DNA of 64,000 nt from Gillisia sp. UBA3175 (GTDB lineage Bacteria; Bacteroidota; Bacteroidia; Flavobacteriales; Flavobacteriaceae). Made by a program: the position numbers and the translations under genes. This document shows positions 1 through 8,027 of this stretch, one piece after another. Position 1 is the stretch's first letter; every line of letters begins with the position of its first letter. The stretch spans positions 969,229 through 1,033,228 of the forward strand of contig DEXV01000003.1 of NCBI GenBank assembly GCA_002364325.1, read 5' to 3'. The notes below the pieces were generated by a model. That model saw nothing but the letters and a program-made list of their open reading frames with translations, was not told where the DNA came from and searched no databases.

Positions 1-95
1 TAGGAGATCTTACTAAAACAAAGATCATGGATCCAGATCAAAAAATTTATGGAAAATCTGTGAACAGACAAGAATTAGAAAAGTTGATATCTTAG
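1..95 (+). CDS. C-terminal end of an unidentified protein (partial)
   Basis: An open frame enters from the left edge (complete codons from base 3) and ends with TAG at 93-95. The visible tail is about 30 residues and ends in QELEKLIS. It is too short to assign to a family. The next gene on the same strand starts 73 bases later, so the two could be cotranscribed. The real start lies outside the window. Confidence 0.5.
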   Translation, partial: GDLTKTKIMDPDQKIYGKSVNRQELEKLIS

Positions 96-168
96 ACAAC
101 TATTAAAAACACCAATTTCTTAAGGAAAGTTCTTAATAATGGTATGATTAAATATTCTTTAAGTTTTT

Positions 169-1035
169 ATGAAGGAAGAAAAAGAAATTGCAGGAGAAGA
201 ACAGAAGCAAGAAAATATTGACTCTGAATTAAATGAGCATAAGGATTCTCGAGATGAAAACAAGGCAAGTGAACATGGCGAGATTTTAAATGATCAGTTA
301 GAAGAAGCAAAGAAAGTATTTGACTATAGTACTAAAAGCATAGTTTTGTGCTCCTTTACTGCAGGTTTAGAAATAGGATTCAGTTTTTTATTAATGTGTA
401 CCGTTTTTACATTTTTTGATGGGAAAATAGCCGAAGATAGTATTTTCAAATTAATGACTTTTGTATACCCGGCTGGTTTTATATTGATAATATTGGGTAA
501 ATCTTTACTTTTTACAGAGCAAACCTCTTTATTAAGTTTACCCGTTTTAAATAAAAAACAATCTGTATCCAAGCTACTGAAGCTTTGGGGTTTGGTGATT
601 TTCGGAAATCTAGCAGGTGGCTGGTTAATGTCTGCGCTATTGATCTGGATTGGTCCTGCTTTGGGCATTTTTAACTTGCTAGCGGTAGAAAAAATTGCCA
701 GTCATGTTGCTTCATTTTCACCACAGGTAATATTGGTAAGTGCAATTTTAGCCGGATGGCTAATGGGATTACTTTCATGGTTATTATCTTCAGCACAAGA
801 CACTGTTAGTAGAATACTATTAATTATAATGATCACTGGGATAATGGCTTTTACAAGTCTACATCACAGCATTGTGGGAAATGTAGAAGTTTTTGCAGGA
901 CTATTAAGTTCACCTAAGATCTCAATTAGCGATTATCTTACTTTTGAAAGTGTAGCATTATTAGGAAATGCAATTGGTGGAGTTGTATTTGTTGCATTAT
1001 TAAAATATCGAGCTTTTGTTTATAATGTAGATTAA
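169..1035 (+). CDS. Formate/nitrite transporter (FNT) family channel
   Basis: The protein has 288 residues and about six membrane segments from residue 55 on, after a charged, Glu/Lys-rich cytoplasmic extension of about 50 residues. FNT hallmarks are visible: a GLEIGFS segment near 66-72, GNLAGG at 146-151, AGWLMG at 195-200, a histidine pair H232/H233 in the position of the central pore histidine, and GNAIGG at 266-271. Known family members form pentameric channels for formate, nitrite, hydrosulfide or lactate. The long acidic N-terminus and the LHHS context are closer to the YfdC-like branch, whose substrate is unclear, so I do not assign one. A bidirectional terminator separates it from the convergent hpf-like gene. 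Confidence 0.85.
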   Translation: MKEEKEIAGEEQKQENIDSELNEHKDSRDENKASEHGEILNDQLEEAKKVFDYSTKSIVLCSFTAGLEIGFSFLLMCTVFTFFDGKIAEDSIFKLMTFVYPAGFILIILGKSLLFTEQTSLLSLPVLNKKQSVSKLLKLWGLVIFGNLAGGWLMSALLIWIGPALGIFNLLAVEKIASHVASFSPQVILVSAILAGWLMGLLSWLLSSAQDTVSRILLIIMITGIMAFTSLHHSIVGNVEVFAGLLSSPKISISDYLTFESVALLGNAIGGVVFVALLKYRAFVYNVD

Positions 1036-1055
1036 CCCATATAACTCAATAATAT

Positions 1056-1091
1056 AAAAATCCCCTCAGAAAAATTTATAAGGGGATTTTT
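1056..1091. terminator. Bidirectional Rho-independent terminator
   Basis: AAAAATCCCCT at 1056-1066 pairs with AGGGGATTTTT at 1081-1091, giving a GC-rich stem core with A and T runs on both sides. It lies between two convergent genes (FNT channel and HPF-like protein) and can serve both. Confidence 0.8.
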
Positions 1092-1110
1092 AAATTCTCA
1101 TATCTTTCAA

Positions 1111-1410
1111 TTAGTGCGTTTTCATTTGCGCCTTGCGCTTAGAAAGTTGTCTGTCTAGATCACTTACTGTTTCTGCCATAGCAGCCTCGAATGAAGTTTC
1201 ATTGGATTCAGCGAAAACTTGTGGCCCAGGTACACTTAATTTTATATTGCAAATAAATCCTTTAGGTTCCATTCCATCTTGCTTCTTAAAGAAAACATCT
1301 GCACGGATTATCCAATCATATTTATTTTCTAATTTATCTAATTTTTTTTGAGTTAATTCTTCTAAACGCTCACTTTTAGTTAGTTGAACAAATTGAAATA
1401 TAGCTTCCAT
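1111..1410 (-). CDS. hpf: Short-form ribosome hibernation promoting factor (HPF/RaiA family)
   Basis: This 99-residue protein matches the HPF/RaiA fold: an N-terminal beta strand (EAIFQFVQL), a helix rich in Lys/Glu (residues 12-32), then strands ending in FICNIKLSVPGP and a final helix SFEAAMAETVSDLDRQLSKRK. Family members bind the 30S decoding region in stationary phase, block tRNA and mRNA binding and promote 70S inactivation or 100S dimers. It has only the S30AE domain and lacks the C-terminal dimerisation domain of the long form, as is usual in Bacteroidota. It is monocistronic and faces the FNT gene across a shared terminator. Confidence 0.85.
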   Translation of the reverse strand: MEAIFQFVQLTKSERLEELTQKKLDKLENKYDWIIRADVFFKKQDGMEPKGFICNIKLSVPGPQVFAESNETSFEAAMAETVSDLDRQLSKRKAQMKTH

Positions 1411-1899
1411 ATTGTTATTTATTAGGGTTATTAATTACTCTCTAAGAAACCCTTTTTCTAATACTTAAACAAGCTCGCAGCTCAGAATTAGCAAAGATTT
1501 ATGATAGTTTTTATAGTTGAGATCTACCGTATAAAATGCACTTAGGAAAGCTTAGGATGAAGTTTATTGGAAGTTTGTAGCAATAGCTTTATAAATATAG
1601 GTCCCTAACCTTTATCTCAGCTCGAATCGCGAGCGTAGTTTTTTTGGTATCCATCCATCTCACGCTTCTTAACATGATTTGTGGTAACATCTAATTTTTT
1701 CCTCTGGGATTACTTTCATGTCTTTGATGTTTTAAATGATATTATAAGAGAAAATTAATTAACATCTTATCTATTTGATTCAAACGAATTAAATAGATAA
1801 GATGTTAATAATCAAAAACTTGTGTTGTATATTTATTAAGCTTCAAAAATAAATTTTGTCTTGGATTATATATTCTTATGCAATTAAATTATAGAAATT
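1411..1899. other. Intergenic region with a long hairpin
   Basis: This 489-base divergent region between the hpf-like gene and the DUF2807 gene has no convincing coding frame and no tRNA cloverleaf. Its only clear structure is the 52-base hairpin at 1758-1809, listed separately. Promoters for both flanking genes must lie here, but I cannot place them. Confidence 0.6.
1758..1809. repeat. Long inverted repeat, 24-bp arms and 4-nt loop
   Basis: Bases 1758-1781 and 1786-1809 are reverse complements at 23 of 24 positions (the exception is a G-T wobble), separated by AAAC. There is no T-run, so it is not a standard terminator, although it lies between divergent genes, where no terminator is expected. 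It could be a cruciform-forming site, a relic of a small mobile element, or a stem in the 5' leader of the DUF2807 transcript, 90 bases upstream of its ATG. Confidence 0.8.
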
Positions 1900-2727
1900 A
1901 TGAAAATACTATTGTGTTTTTTGATGTCCCTATTCTTAATTAATATTTGTGTTGCTCAAAGAAAAGAGAAATTAAAGGGAGATAAAGAATTGATTTCTAC
2001 TTCTAATCCTATAGAAGAAGAATTTGGTGTGTTGGAGATATATGATAATTTAAAGGTAACCATTGCTCAAAGCAAAAATAATAGTTATGTACTTACTACT
2101 GATAAAAACCTAGCCGAAGTGGTTAAGTTAGAAGTAAATAATGGAGTTCTAAAGTTAAATACCACTGCAAAAATCACCGGAAGTAAAAAATTAGAGATCT
2201 TTTTAAATGTAAAAAAAGTTTCAACTATTATTTTAAATGATGATGCAGAATTGGAAACTAAAGGAACTTTGACCTCAGAATTCTTTAATCTTACCGGGAA
2301 TCAATCTTCTAAATTTGATCTAGATATCGATTCGAAAAATACAAGTATCATATTAGTAAAGAGTTCTGCAGGCAAAATAGATGTGAAATCGAAGGAAATT
2401 AGTTTGAATTTAACAGATAGGACAGATCTAAAAGGAGATTTAGATGCCGATAATTTAACTACACAATTATCTAAATCGGCAAAGTTAGACCTAAATGGCA
2501 AGGTTAATAATGCCATTTTCACTTTGAAAAATTCAGCCGACTTGAGAGCGAAGAAAATGATAGCTGGAACAATAACCTTAAATGCTAGCAATAATACAGA
2601 TATATATGTTCATTCAACTAAAAATCTCATAATCGAATCGGAAGGGAAAAGTAAAGTATATATATACGGAAATCCTAATATCGAGTTGAAAGGACTTACT
2701 AATAGTTCCAGAATAATTAAAAAATAA
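1900..2727 (+). CDS. Secreted DUF2807 (GIN domain) adhesin-head-like protein
   Basis: The 275-residue protein begins with a signal peptide (residues 1-19, cleavage before Q20). The rest is a repetitive beta-solenoid-like chain typical of DUF2807, the putative auto-transporter adhesin head GIN domain of Bacteroidota: FGVLEIYDNLKVTIAQ near the start, then alternating short strands rich in N, L and K such as LEIFLNVKKVSTIILNDDAEL. Molecular function is unknown; members are exported and presumed periplasmic or outer-membrane facing. It has the strand and spacing of a single-gene unit, followed 186 bases later by another small exported protein. Confidence 0.8.
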   Translation: MKILLCFLMSLFLINICVAQRKEKLKGDKELISTSNPIEEEFGVLEIYDNLKVTIAQSKNNSYVLTTDKNLAEVVKLEVNNGVLKLNTTAKITGSKKLEIFLNVKKVSTIILNDDAELETKGTLTSEFFNLTGNQSSKFDLDIDSKNTSIILVKSSAGKIDVKSKEISLNLTDRTDLKGDLDADNLTTQLSKSAKLDLNGKVNNAIFTLKNSADLRAKKMIAGTITLNASNNTDIYVHSTKNLIIESEGKSKVYIYGNPNIELKGLTNSSRIIKK

Positions 2728-2913
2728 CCTCTACACAGATCATTTGATAAATAATATTCTGATTTATAAATTTTAGGCAAAATTGAGTGTTTTGAATAAA
2801 ATTGCTAAAGTATTTCCTAAAGTATGTTAGAATTGGGATAAAAGTGCTAAGATTTATTTAAAGAACTTGACAAGGGTTGTATTTACCATTATATTATGAC
2901 CAAAGTAATTATT

Positions 2914-3279
2914 ATGAAAACGATACTATTAAGTTTGGCAATCATGTTTAGCAGTGTATTATCTGCACAGGATGTATACACGCAAGAAAACACCGAAATA
3001 CATGAGGTAGAAGCAGAACGCATAACCAAGGAATACAATAAACAATTATCATTAGGTGGAATGCAATTTGCTCTATTTACTAAGAAGGTCCAAGAATTTT
3101 TAATTAAACGGGCCAAAATTGAAGAAGAATATACAGGGAAGGATAAACTTGACATGTTATATAGAATGCAGATACGTGAAACTTTAGAAATGAAGGATAT
3201 ATTAACAAGGCCTCAATTAAAAGTTTATAGACGTGCTAAAGGTGATATACAACCAATAGCTGTTGTAGAAGAAAAGTAA
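2914..3279 (+). CDS. Small secreted protein of unknown function
   Basis: An upstream in-frame ATG exists at 2896, but the ATG at 2914 gives a clean signal peptide (MKTILLSLAIMFSSVLSAQ) and is preferred; the protein is then 121 residues. The mature part is helical and charged, with EVEAERITKEYNKQL, KKVQEFLIKRAKIEEEY and a late LTRPQLKVYRRAK segment. The L-T-x-x-Q-L element resembles Spy/CpxP-like periplasmic proteins, but similarity is too weak to name it. A strong terminator follows directly. Confidence 0.65.
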   Translation: MKTILLSLAIMFSSVLSAQDVYTQENTEIHEVEAERITKEYNKQLSLGGMQFALFTKKVQEFLIKRAKIEEEYTGKDKLDMLYRMQIRETLEMKDILTRPQLKVYRRAKGDIQPIAVVEEK

Positions 3280-3300
3280 CAAAACTATCAGATTAATTTA

Positions 3301-3336
3301 AACCGATTATAGCATAAGCCGTAATCGGTTTTTTTT
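3301..3336 (+). terminator. Rho-independent terminator
   Basis: AACCGATTAT at 3301-3310 pairs with GTAATCGGTT at 3321-3330 and is followed by a T-run to 3336. It ends the transcript of the small secreted protein and marks the left limit of the conserved part before the accessory island. Confidence 0.85.
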
Positions 3337-3366
3337 AGAATTCTCAAGGGAAGTAGTTTCTAATAT

Positions 3367-3384
3367 ATTCTATTTTACATAATA
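3367..3384 (+). repeat. 18-bp direct repeat, copy 1
   Basis: ATTCTATTTTACATAATA occurs here and again, identical, at 4153-4170, 786 bases away. Its inner 13 bases also occur inverted at 3459-3471, so copies 3372-3384 and 3459-3471 could pair as a long-range stem. Confidence 0.75.
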
Positions 3385-3445
3385 TAAATTATAGCACAAA
3401 TGTATGATATGTAGAATTAGGCTGATGTGCACGTTTTCATTCGTA

Positions 3446-3478
3446 AGCTATAATTCTTTATTATGTAAAATATCCCAG
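3446..3478 (+). repeat. Left copy of the 33-bp repeat flanking the R-M island
   Basis: AGCTATAATT, eight less conserved bases, then TGTAAAATATCCCAG. The same arrangement and length occurs at 8588-8620, with 28 of 33 positions identical. The two copies enclose about 5.1 kb containing only the R-M genes and non-coding DNA, so they are candidates for the boundary or target-site repeat of the acquired segment. Confidence 0.65.
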
Positions 3479-3916
3479 TATATTAGTTACTTAAATTGAA
3501 TATTCCCTACTTGGGTCAAGTAACTTTTAAATAAGAGATTCTCAGCAATTAGCATTGGAACTCTTTGTCCTATAATTTGCCGCTATGTAAAATTGCCGCT
3601 GCCAAATGCGCTTATTGTTTATTTAAAATATAATTGCAAATGCAATCATTTTTAAAACACAATCCCAGCCGCTTTGCCAACGCCAAAAAAAGCTAAGCTT
3701 TTAGATTCATTTAAAAATCGCGTATTCAAAGAAAACCCTGTAAGATTTTTTTCTACAGTCTTCTCGTAAAGGTTTCCGCAAGAGTATAAAATTACTCTAC
3801 GAGATAATTTGTATACACTTGCTCTAATTGTGCTCTAATTCAACCTTTTTTGATTTCAGCTGCTTAATAAAACTTAGAAAGGAAATTTGAAATTGTAACT
3901 ACCAATGTTTGATTCC

Positions 3917-3958
3917 TTTCTTTTTTCCTTGATGAAAAAAGAAACAAAAAAATCAAGG
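3917..3958. repeat. Nested inverted repeat (flavobacterial intergenic motif)
   Basis: TTTCTTTTTT at 3917-3926 pairs with AAAAAAGAAA at 3935-3944, and CCTTGAT at 3927-3933 can instead pair with ATCAAGG at 3952-3958, so two mutually exclusive stems overlap. I recall similar strings in other flavobacterial intergenic regions, but this could not be searched here. Confidence 0.55.
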
Positions 3959-4152
3959 TTTCACAAAACTTTGGAAACAATGTACGGCTCAATCGCTACA
4001 CTTTAGGAAACTTCATATTTATTTACTTTGTTTTGAAATCTCTTGAATAGTTCCAATGGTAAAGAAACTTTATAACCAGATCCCTAAAGCGCTTAACGCT
4101 CATTCACCTATTGTTTTAACCAAAGTTTTCTGAGGCCGAGTTTAGCATCCAA

Positions 4153-4170
4153 ATTCTATTTTACATAATA
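4153..4170 (+). repeat. 18-bp direct repeat, copy 2, overlapping the methylase stop
   Basis: This is identical to 3367-3384. It covers the stop codon (4161-4163) of the minus-strand methylase, so the last three codons of that gene lie inside the repeat. This suggests that the end of the gene was shaped by recombination at the repeat. Confidence 0.7.
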
Positions 4171-5300
4171 TTTTCTGAAGTTTGTTTTAGTTGACTCTTA
4201 TAGGTCTTTTTAAAAGTAAAATTCCCACCACCATTCCAATTTATAATTTGACTAATCCCACCTTTTTCTCCATTTATAACCAGCTTCATTCTTTCCAATA
4301 CAATATCAGCTATATGATTACCTTTTTCAATACCAATATATTGTCTATTCATTTTATGTGCTGTAGATACTGTTGTGCCTGAACCAAGATAGCAATCTAA
4401 AACAATGTCATTTTCATTTGTAGCAATTTCAAGAATCAATTTAATTAATTCTTCAGGTTTAGGTGTGTCAAATACCTTTTCATTTGGAAACAGCTGTAGA
4501 AAATGTTTTTTTGCGCTTTTATTAGTTCCTGCTATAGTTCCCAACCATAGAGTTTCAGGTGTCAATCCCCTACTCTTTCCATTCAAAAACTTTTTTATCC
4601 TTGGAACACCATTCCCGTCTCTACCGAACCAAATATTATTATTTAAAATCTCATTATTCATACGTTCTTTATTATAACACCAGCATCTTCCATTAGGAGG
4701 AGAATGAATTTTTCCATTAGGAGCGATAATGTCATAATATTGAGTAGAGACCGCGTGACCATCTTGTACATTTGCAGAAATGGATTGCCAATCACCTCTA
4801 GGATCATTGTCTGGGTTTTTATAGCGTTTAAGAATATCTTCTGTTACAGGTAATAAATTCCTGTTTTTTTTAAATTCCGTTTGATTAATACAGTAAACTA
4901 AAATATACTCGTGATTATTTGAAAACACGCTTCGGTTTTCTCTTGTCGTTCTTTGTTGCCAAATTATAGTTGTAACAAAATTATGCCTTCCAAATACTTT
5001 GTCTGCTGCAATTTTTAAATAATGCATTTCAGAATCATCTATTGAAATCCAAATACTACCATCTTCTGTTAAAAAAGGTTTAAGGTTTAAAAGTGTTGTA
5101 GTCATTTCTTCCAACCAAGCTTGATGGGTATAATCATCATCATAATGATTGTAACTTTCACCATTATTGTAAGGAGGATCAATATATATACACTTAACTT
5201 GGTTATTAAAGTCCGGTAAAAGTTTTTTAAGAACTTTTATATTATCTCCTTTAATAATCAAGTTAGTTTTTGAATCTTTGTTTTTATCTAATAATGGCAT
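4161..5300 (-). CDS. Beta-class N6-adenine DNA methyltransferase (Mod-like) of the R-M system
   Basis: The 379-residue protein has the catalytic motif DPPYNN at 41-46 before the SAM-binding motif DCYLGSGTT at 302-310, the order that defines beta-class amino-methyltransferases such as type III Mod and many type II enzymes. The region between (about 115-290) would hold the target recognition domain, including WQSISANVQDG and the FGRDGNGVPR segment. It transfers a methyl group from SAM to adenine and protects host DNA. It is divergent from the D12 methylase across 102 bases that contain a candidate C-box. With 379 residues it is much shorter than type III Mod (over 600), and no Res subunit is nearby, so a type II role is favoured. 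Confidence 0.88.
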   Translation of the reverse strand: MPLLDKNKDSKTNLIIKGDNIKVLKKLLPDFNNQVKCIYIDPPYNNGESYNHYDDDYTHQAWLEEMTTTLLNLKPFLTEDGSIWISIDDSEMHYLKIAADKVFGRHNFVTTIIWQQRTTRENRSVFSNNHEYILVYCINQTEFKKNRNLLPVTEDILKRYKNPDNDPRGDWQSISANVQDGHAVSTQYYDIIAPNGKIHSPPNGRCWCYNKERMNNEILNNNIWFGRDGNGVPRIKKFLNGKSRGLTPETLWLGTIAGTNKSAKKHFLQLFPNEKVFDTPKPEELIKLILEIATNENDIVLDCYLGSGTTVSTAHKMNRQYIGIEKGNHIADIVLERMKLVINGEKGGISQIINWNGGGNFTFKKTYKSQLKQTSENIM

Positions 5301-5312
5301 TTTAAAACATGT

Positions 5313-5337
5313 GATTTTAAGTCTGTTAATTTACAAT
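5313..5337. promoter_or_regulatory. Candidate C-box in the divergent methylase promoter
   Basis: The plus strand reads GATTTTAAGTCTGTTAATTT and on to 5337. Aligned without gaps to the C-box before the controller gene (read on the minus strand), 17 of 25 positions agree, including the central AGTCTGT. It lies 13-37 bases upstream of the beta-class methylase start and about 65 upstream of the D12 methylase. In known C-controlled systems the controller also acts on the methylase promoter. This is an inference from similarity. Confidence 0.5.
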
Positions 5338-5402
5338 ATTCAAAAATAATAGTTTTAATATAAGTTATTCTATTTAACTCGTAAAAAGAAAATGAGACAT
5401 TA

Positions 5403-6743
5403 ATGATTGAAGAGAAAACGAAAGTATTTAGACCTATCCATTACCTAGGAAGTAAGTTGAGAATGCTTGATTTCATTGAAGAATCAATAAATGAAATCGA
5501 TTCAGAAAAAGGTGGTGTTTGTGATTTATTTACTGGTTCTGGAAGTGTATCTTTTCATTTATCAAAATCACGACCAATTGTTTCTGTAGATATACAAAAG
5601 TATTCCAAAGTAATATCTTCTGCTATTCTTCAAAAGAAACATTTAGATTCTCAATTTGTAAATGATTTTTTAAATAATTGCAAAAATTCAGCTCATTCTG
5701 ATATTCTATTTAAAACCGTTAAACCATTAATTGAATATGAAGTATTTTCAATTCAAAAGGCTTTGGATAAAACTTGTTTGGAAGGGTTATGTGAAATTTT
5801 AGAAAGTGGTTCCATAATAGCTTTTCAACTTTCAAATAAGACTAAACAAAAAAATAAATTAAATAAAAATATTGAAGAAGTCTTGGAAAATTTAAAGACT
5901 AATAATATATCAGAAATAGATTCTCTTTCTATTAGATATTTTGGAGGGATTTATTTTTCATATATGCAAACCTGTCAAATAGATTCTATTTTATATCAAA
6001 TAAATATTGCTCCAAAGGAATTTAAAAACATATTGTTAGCTCCATTATTAAGCACTATTAGTGATGCTGTGAATACTGTTGGAAAGCAATTTGCTCAACC
6101 TATTAGACCAAGAAACAATAAGGGTATTATTAAATCCACTCTAGGGAAAGCTACGCATAAAGATAGAAAGATTGATATTTTTGAATCATATAGAAAATGG
6201 TTGGATAAATATAATTCTCTTGAAGAGTTAAAATACAACAATGTCGTTTATAATGTTGACTACAATGATGCTTTGGATAAATTACCTAAGAATGTGACTG
6301 TAGTTTATGCAGATCCACCATATACAAGAGATCATTATAGTAGGTTTTATCACGTTTTGGAAACTATTAGTTTAAGAGATTTACCTAAAATATCCACAAT
6401 GGTATTAAAAGGAGAAACTAAATTAAGTAGAGGTCTTTATAGAGAAGAAAGACATCAATCTCCATTTTGTATTAGAAGTCAAGCTCCGAAAGCTTTTGAA
6501 AATATGTTTCAAAAAATAAGCTCTCGAGGATTAAAACTTGTTTTATCGTATTCCCCTTATGACGATACCAAGGAAACTCATCCAAGAGTTATAAAAATGA
6601 AACTATTAATAAGTTTAGCTAAAAAATATTTTGAAACTGTTGAAGTAAAAAGTGTTGGAGAATTCACACATAGTAAGTTAAATAATAGCGCTAAACATCT
6701 TGATGCTTCTAAAACTGCAGAAGTTTTAATAGTTTGTTACTAG
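5403..6743 (+). CDS. D12-class (Dam-like) N6-adenine DNA methyltransferase of the R-M system
   Basis: The 446-residue protein begins with HYLGSKLRM (13-21), as in D12-class adenine methylases, followed by the SAM motif DLFTGSGSV at 41-49 and the catalytic motif ADPPYTRDHYSRF at 303-315. SAM motif before catalytic motif is the alpha-class order. The long helical insertion between them (about 75-280) is the presumed target recognition part. A second methylase of a different class in the same R-M locus usually means that each modifies one strand of an asymmetric site. Its stop codon is one base from the stop of the convergent endonuclease gene. Confidence 0.85.
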   Translation: MIEEKTKVFRPIHYLGSKLRMLDFIEESINEIDSEKGGVCDLFTGSGSVSFHLSKSRPIVSVDIQKYSKVISSAILQKKHLDSQFVNDFLNNCKNSAHSDILFKTVKPLIEYEVFSIQKALDKTCLEGLCEILESGSIIAFQLSNKTKQKNKLNKNIEEVLENLKTNNISEIDSLSIRYFGGIYFSYMQTCQIDSILYQINIAPKEFKNILLAPLLSTISDAVNTVGKQFAQPIRPRNNKGIIKSTLGKATHKDRKIDIFESYRKWLDKYNSLEELKYNNVVYNVDYNDALDKLPKNVTVVYADPPYTRDHYSRFYHVLETISLRDLPKISTMVLKGETKLSRGLYREERHQSPFCIRSQAPKAFENMFQKISSRGLKLVLSYSPYDDTKETHPRVIKMKLLISLAKKYFETVEVKSVGEFTHSKLNNSAKHLDASKTAEVLIVCY

Positions 6744-6744
6744 C

Positions 6745-7989
6745 TTATATATTTAAAGCAGGACAAGATTGTCTCAAAACATCTAATGTGATTTCAGTAC
6801 GTTTGATTACACCACTTGCGCTGGTTAAAATTTGCTCCAATTCAGTATATAATGGAGTTCCATTTGTTTCAAAATGATAAATAAACTGCGTAGAATTAAT
6901 TTTTATAAAAAATATTATTGGTCTATTTTGTATATCATAGCTAACCGTAGATTCGCTAACTTTTTTTGGTTCTAAATTGTAGTTACTACTTTTTTTAATT
7001 TTTGCATTTGTACATAATTCTATTTCGGAATCTAATGAACCATTATTATTCAGATATTTTAGTTCTACAGTACCTCTCGTTCCAACTGTAGTTGATAATT
7101 CAAAAAAGGTTTCAAAATTTCTTTTAGCAAAAGATATTTGCGACCAACGAGGACCCGCACCTATTTCAGCAACTAAGACACTACTACTATCATTATAAGA
7201 CCATCTAGAAGGTGTTATAATTGGTTGTGTAACTGGAGTAGCAGGAACAGCTGAAATAACAGGAGTAACCGGAGTAACTGGAGTAACTGGTTTTTTAGGT
7301 ATAACAAAACCTTCTGGCGGTTTTTGAATTTTAACTTTTGGGAATAACTTATCTAATTCTTCCTTTTCAGGATTTGGTGTTTTATCTTTCTTTTTAGATT
7401 TATATTCCTCATTAATTTCTTCTTCATTCGGTATTTTATTACCTCTTTTTAATTTATCTATTAAATCTTGGGTTAATAATTTCAAGTTAGGATGACTTCC
7501 ATTCAATATAGGTTGAAAATAATCATTAATATCCGAAAGAAAATTAATTCCTTTTTCTTCCTTTGGGTTATACTTTAGTAAAATAGAGCTTTCAACATTA
7601 CTAACTAAACCTGTATAAGTTAAATTATTTGAACCTACAATCGTAATTCCTATATCTTCCCCCTCGAATAGATAAATTTTTGGATGAAAAATAATTCCAT
7701 CTGGTTTAAAATTGTAAATAAAAACTTCCACTTCCCATTCTAATAAAGCTTCTAAAGCTTCTTTAGTAGTTACTCCTCCATCAATTCCAACTACTATTCT
7801 ATAGTCTTTAATATATTCTTTCGAACTTAAAATGTGTGGTGTTAATCTAATTACTCCAGCTCTTGTAGCAAATGCTACCAAACATTTAAATGTATTATAT
7901 GATTTATTATTTAATGCAGTAATTAATTCTTGAGCAACAGAAGAGTTCTCCTCTAAATTGAATCCTTGTCCTATAAATCTAACTTCCAT
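6745..7989 (-). CDS. Phospholipase-D-family restriction endonuclease (NgoFVII/BfiI-like)
   Basis: The N-terminal 140 residues form a PLD-type nuclease domain: H102-P-K104 followed by GSNNLT (119-124) and E133, the HxK-N-E active-site layout of BfiI and NgoFVII, which cut DNA without metal ions. Residues about 180-225 are charged and about 230-262 are a Pro/Val/Thr-rich linker with PVTPVTPVTPV repeats. The C-terminal part (about 265-414) would be the DNA-recognition domain, B3-like in known relatives. PLD-type REases act as dimers and often cut outside an asymmetric site. The ATG overlaps by one base the last stop of the controller frame (TAATG), implying translational coupling. Which sequence is recognised cannot be told. 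Confidence 0.82.
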   Translation of the reverse strand: MEVRFIGQGFNLEENSSVAQELITALNNKSYNTFKCLVAFATRAGVIRLTPHILSSKEYIKDYRIVVGIDGGVTTKEALEALLEWEVEVFIYNFKPDGIIFHPKIYLFEGEDIGITIVGSNNLTYTGLVSNVESSILLKYNPKEEKGINFLSDINDYFQPILNGSHPNLKLLTQDLIDKLKRGNKIPNEEEINEEYKSKKKDKTPNPEKEELDKLFPKVKIQKPPEGFVIPKKPVTPVTPVTPVISAVPATPVTQPIITPSRWSYNDSSSVLVAEIGAGPRWSQISFAKRNFETFFELSTTVGTRGTVELKYLNNNGSLDSEIELCTNAKIKKSSNYNLEPKKVSESTVSYDIQNRPIIFFIKINSTQFIYHFETNGTPLYTELEQILTSASGVIKRTEITLDVLRQSCPALNI

Positions 7990-8027
7990 TAATGGTCTGT
8001 AGTTTTAAAAAGATCAATTATTTCCAC

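Larger units (their letters stand above)
3337..4160. other. Gene-free, repeat-rich left flank of the R-M island
   Basis: These 824 bases hold no supportable gene on either strand. They contain several repeats: ATTTTACATAATA in direct orientation at 3372-3384 and 4158-4170 and inverted at 3459-3471; one copy of the 33-bp island-flanking repeat (3446-3478); the palindrome AAAAGCTAAGCTTTT near 3690; a local duplication of TGCTCTAATT near 3820-3840; and the nested hairpin at 3917-3958. The pattern fits a hot spot of insertion and deletion. Confidence 0.55.

Noticed and set aside
1620-1660. tRNA-like GCTCGAATCGCGAGC near the hpf gene
   Set aside because: It resembles a T-arm only in part; no acceptor, D or anticodon arm can be folded around it.
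3580-3840. Possible integron attC-like or replication-origin sequence (TTGCCGCT repeats, GCCAACGCC)
   Set aside because: No integrase gene, no proper attC core sites and no array of cassettes could be identified.
4161-5300. Type III restriction system (Mod/Res)
   Set aside because: The methylase is much shorter than Mod and there is no helicase-type Res gene; a PLD nuclease is present instead.
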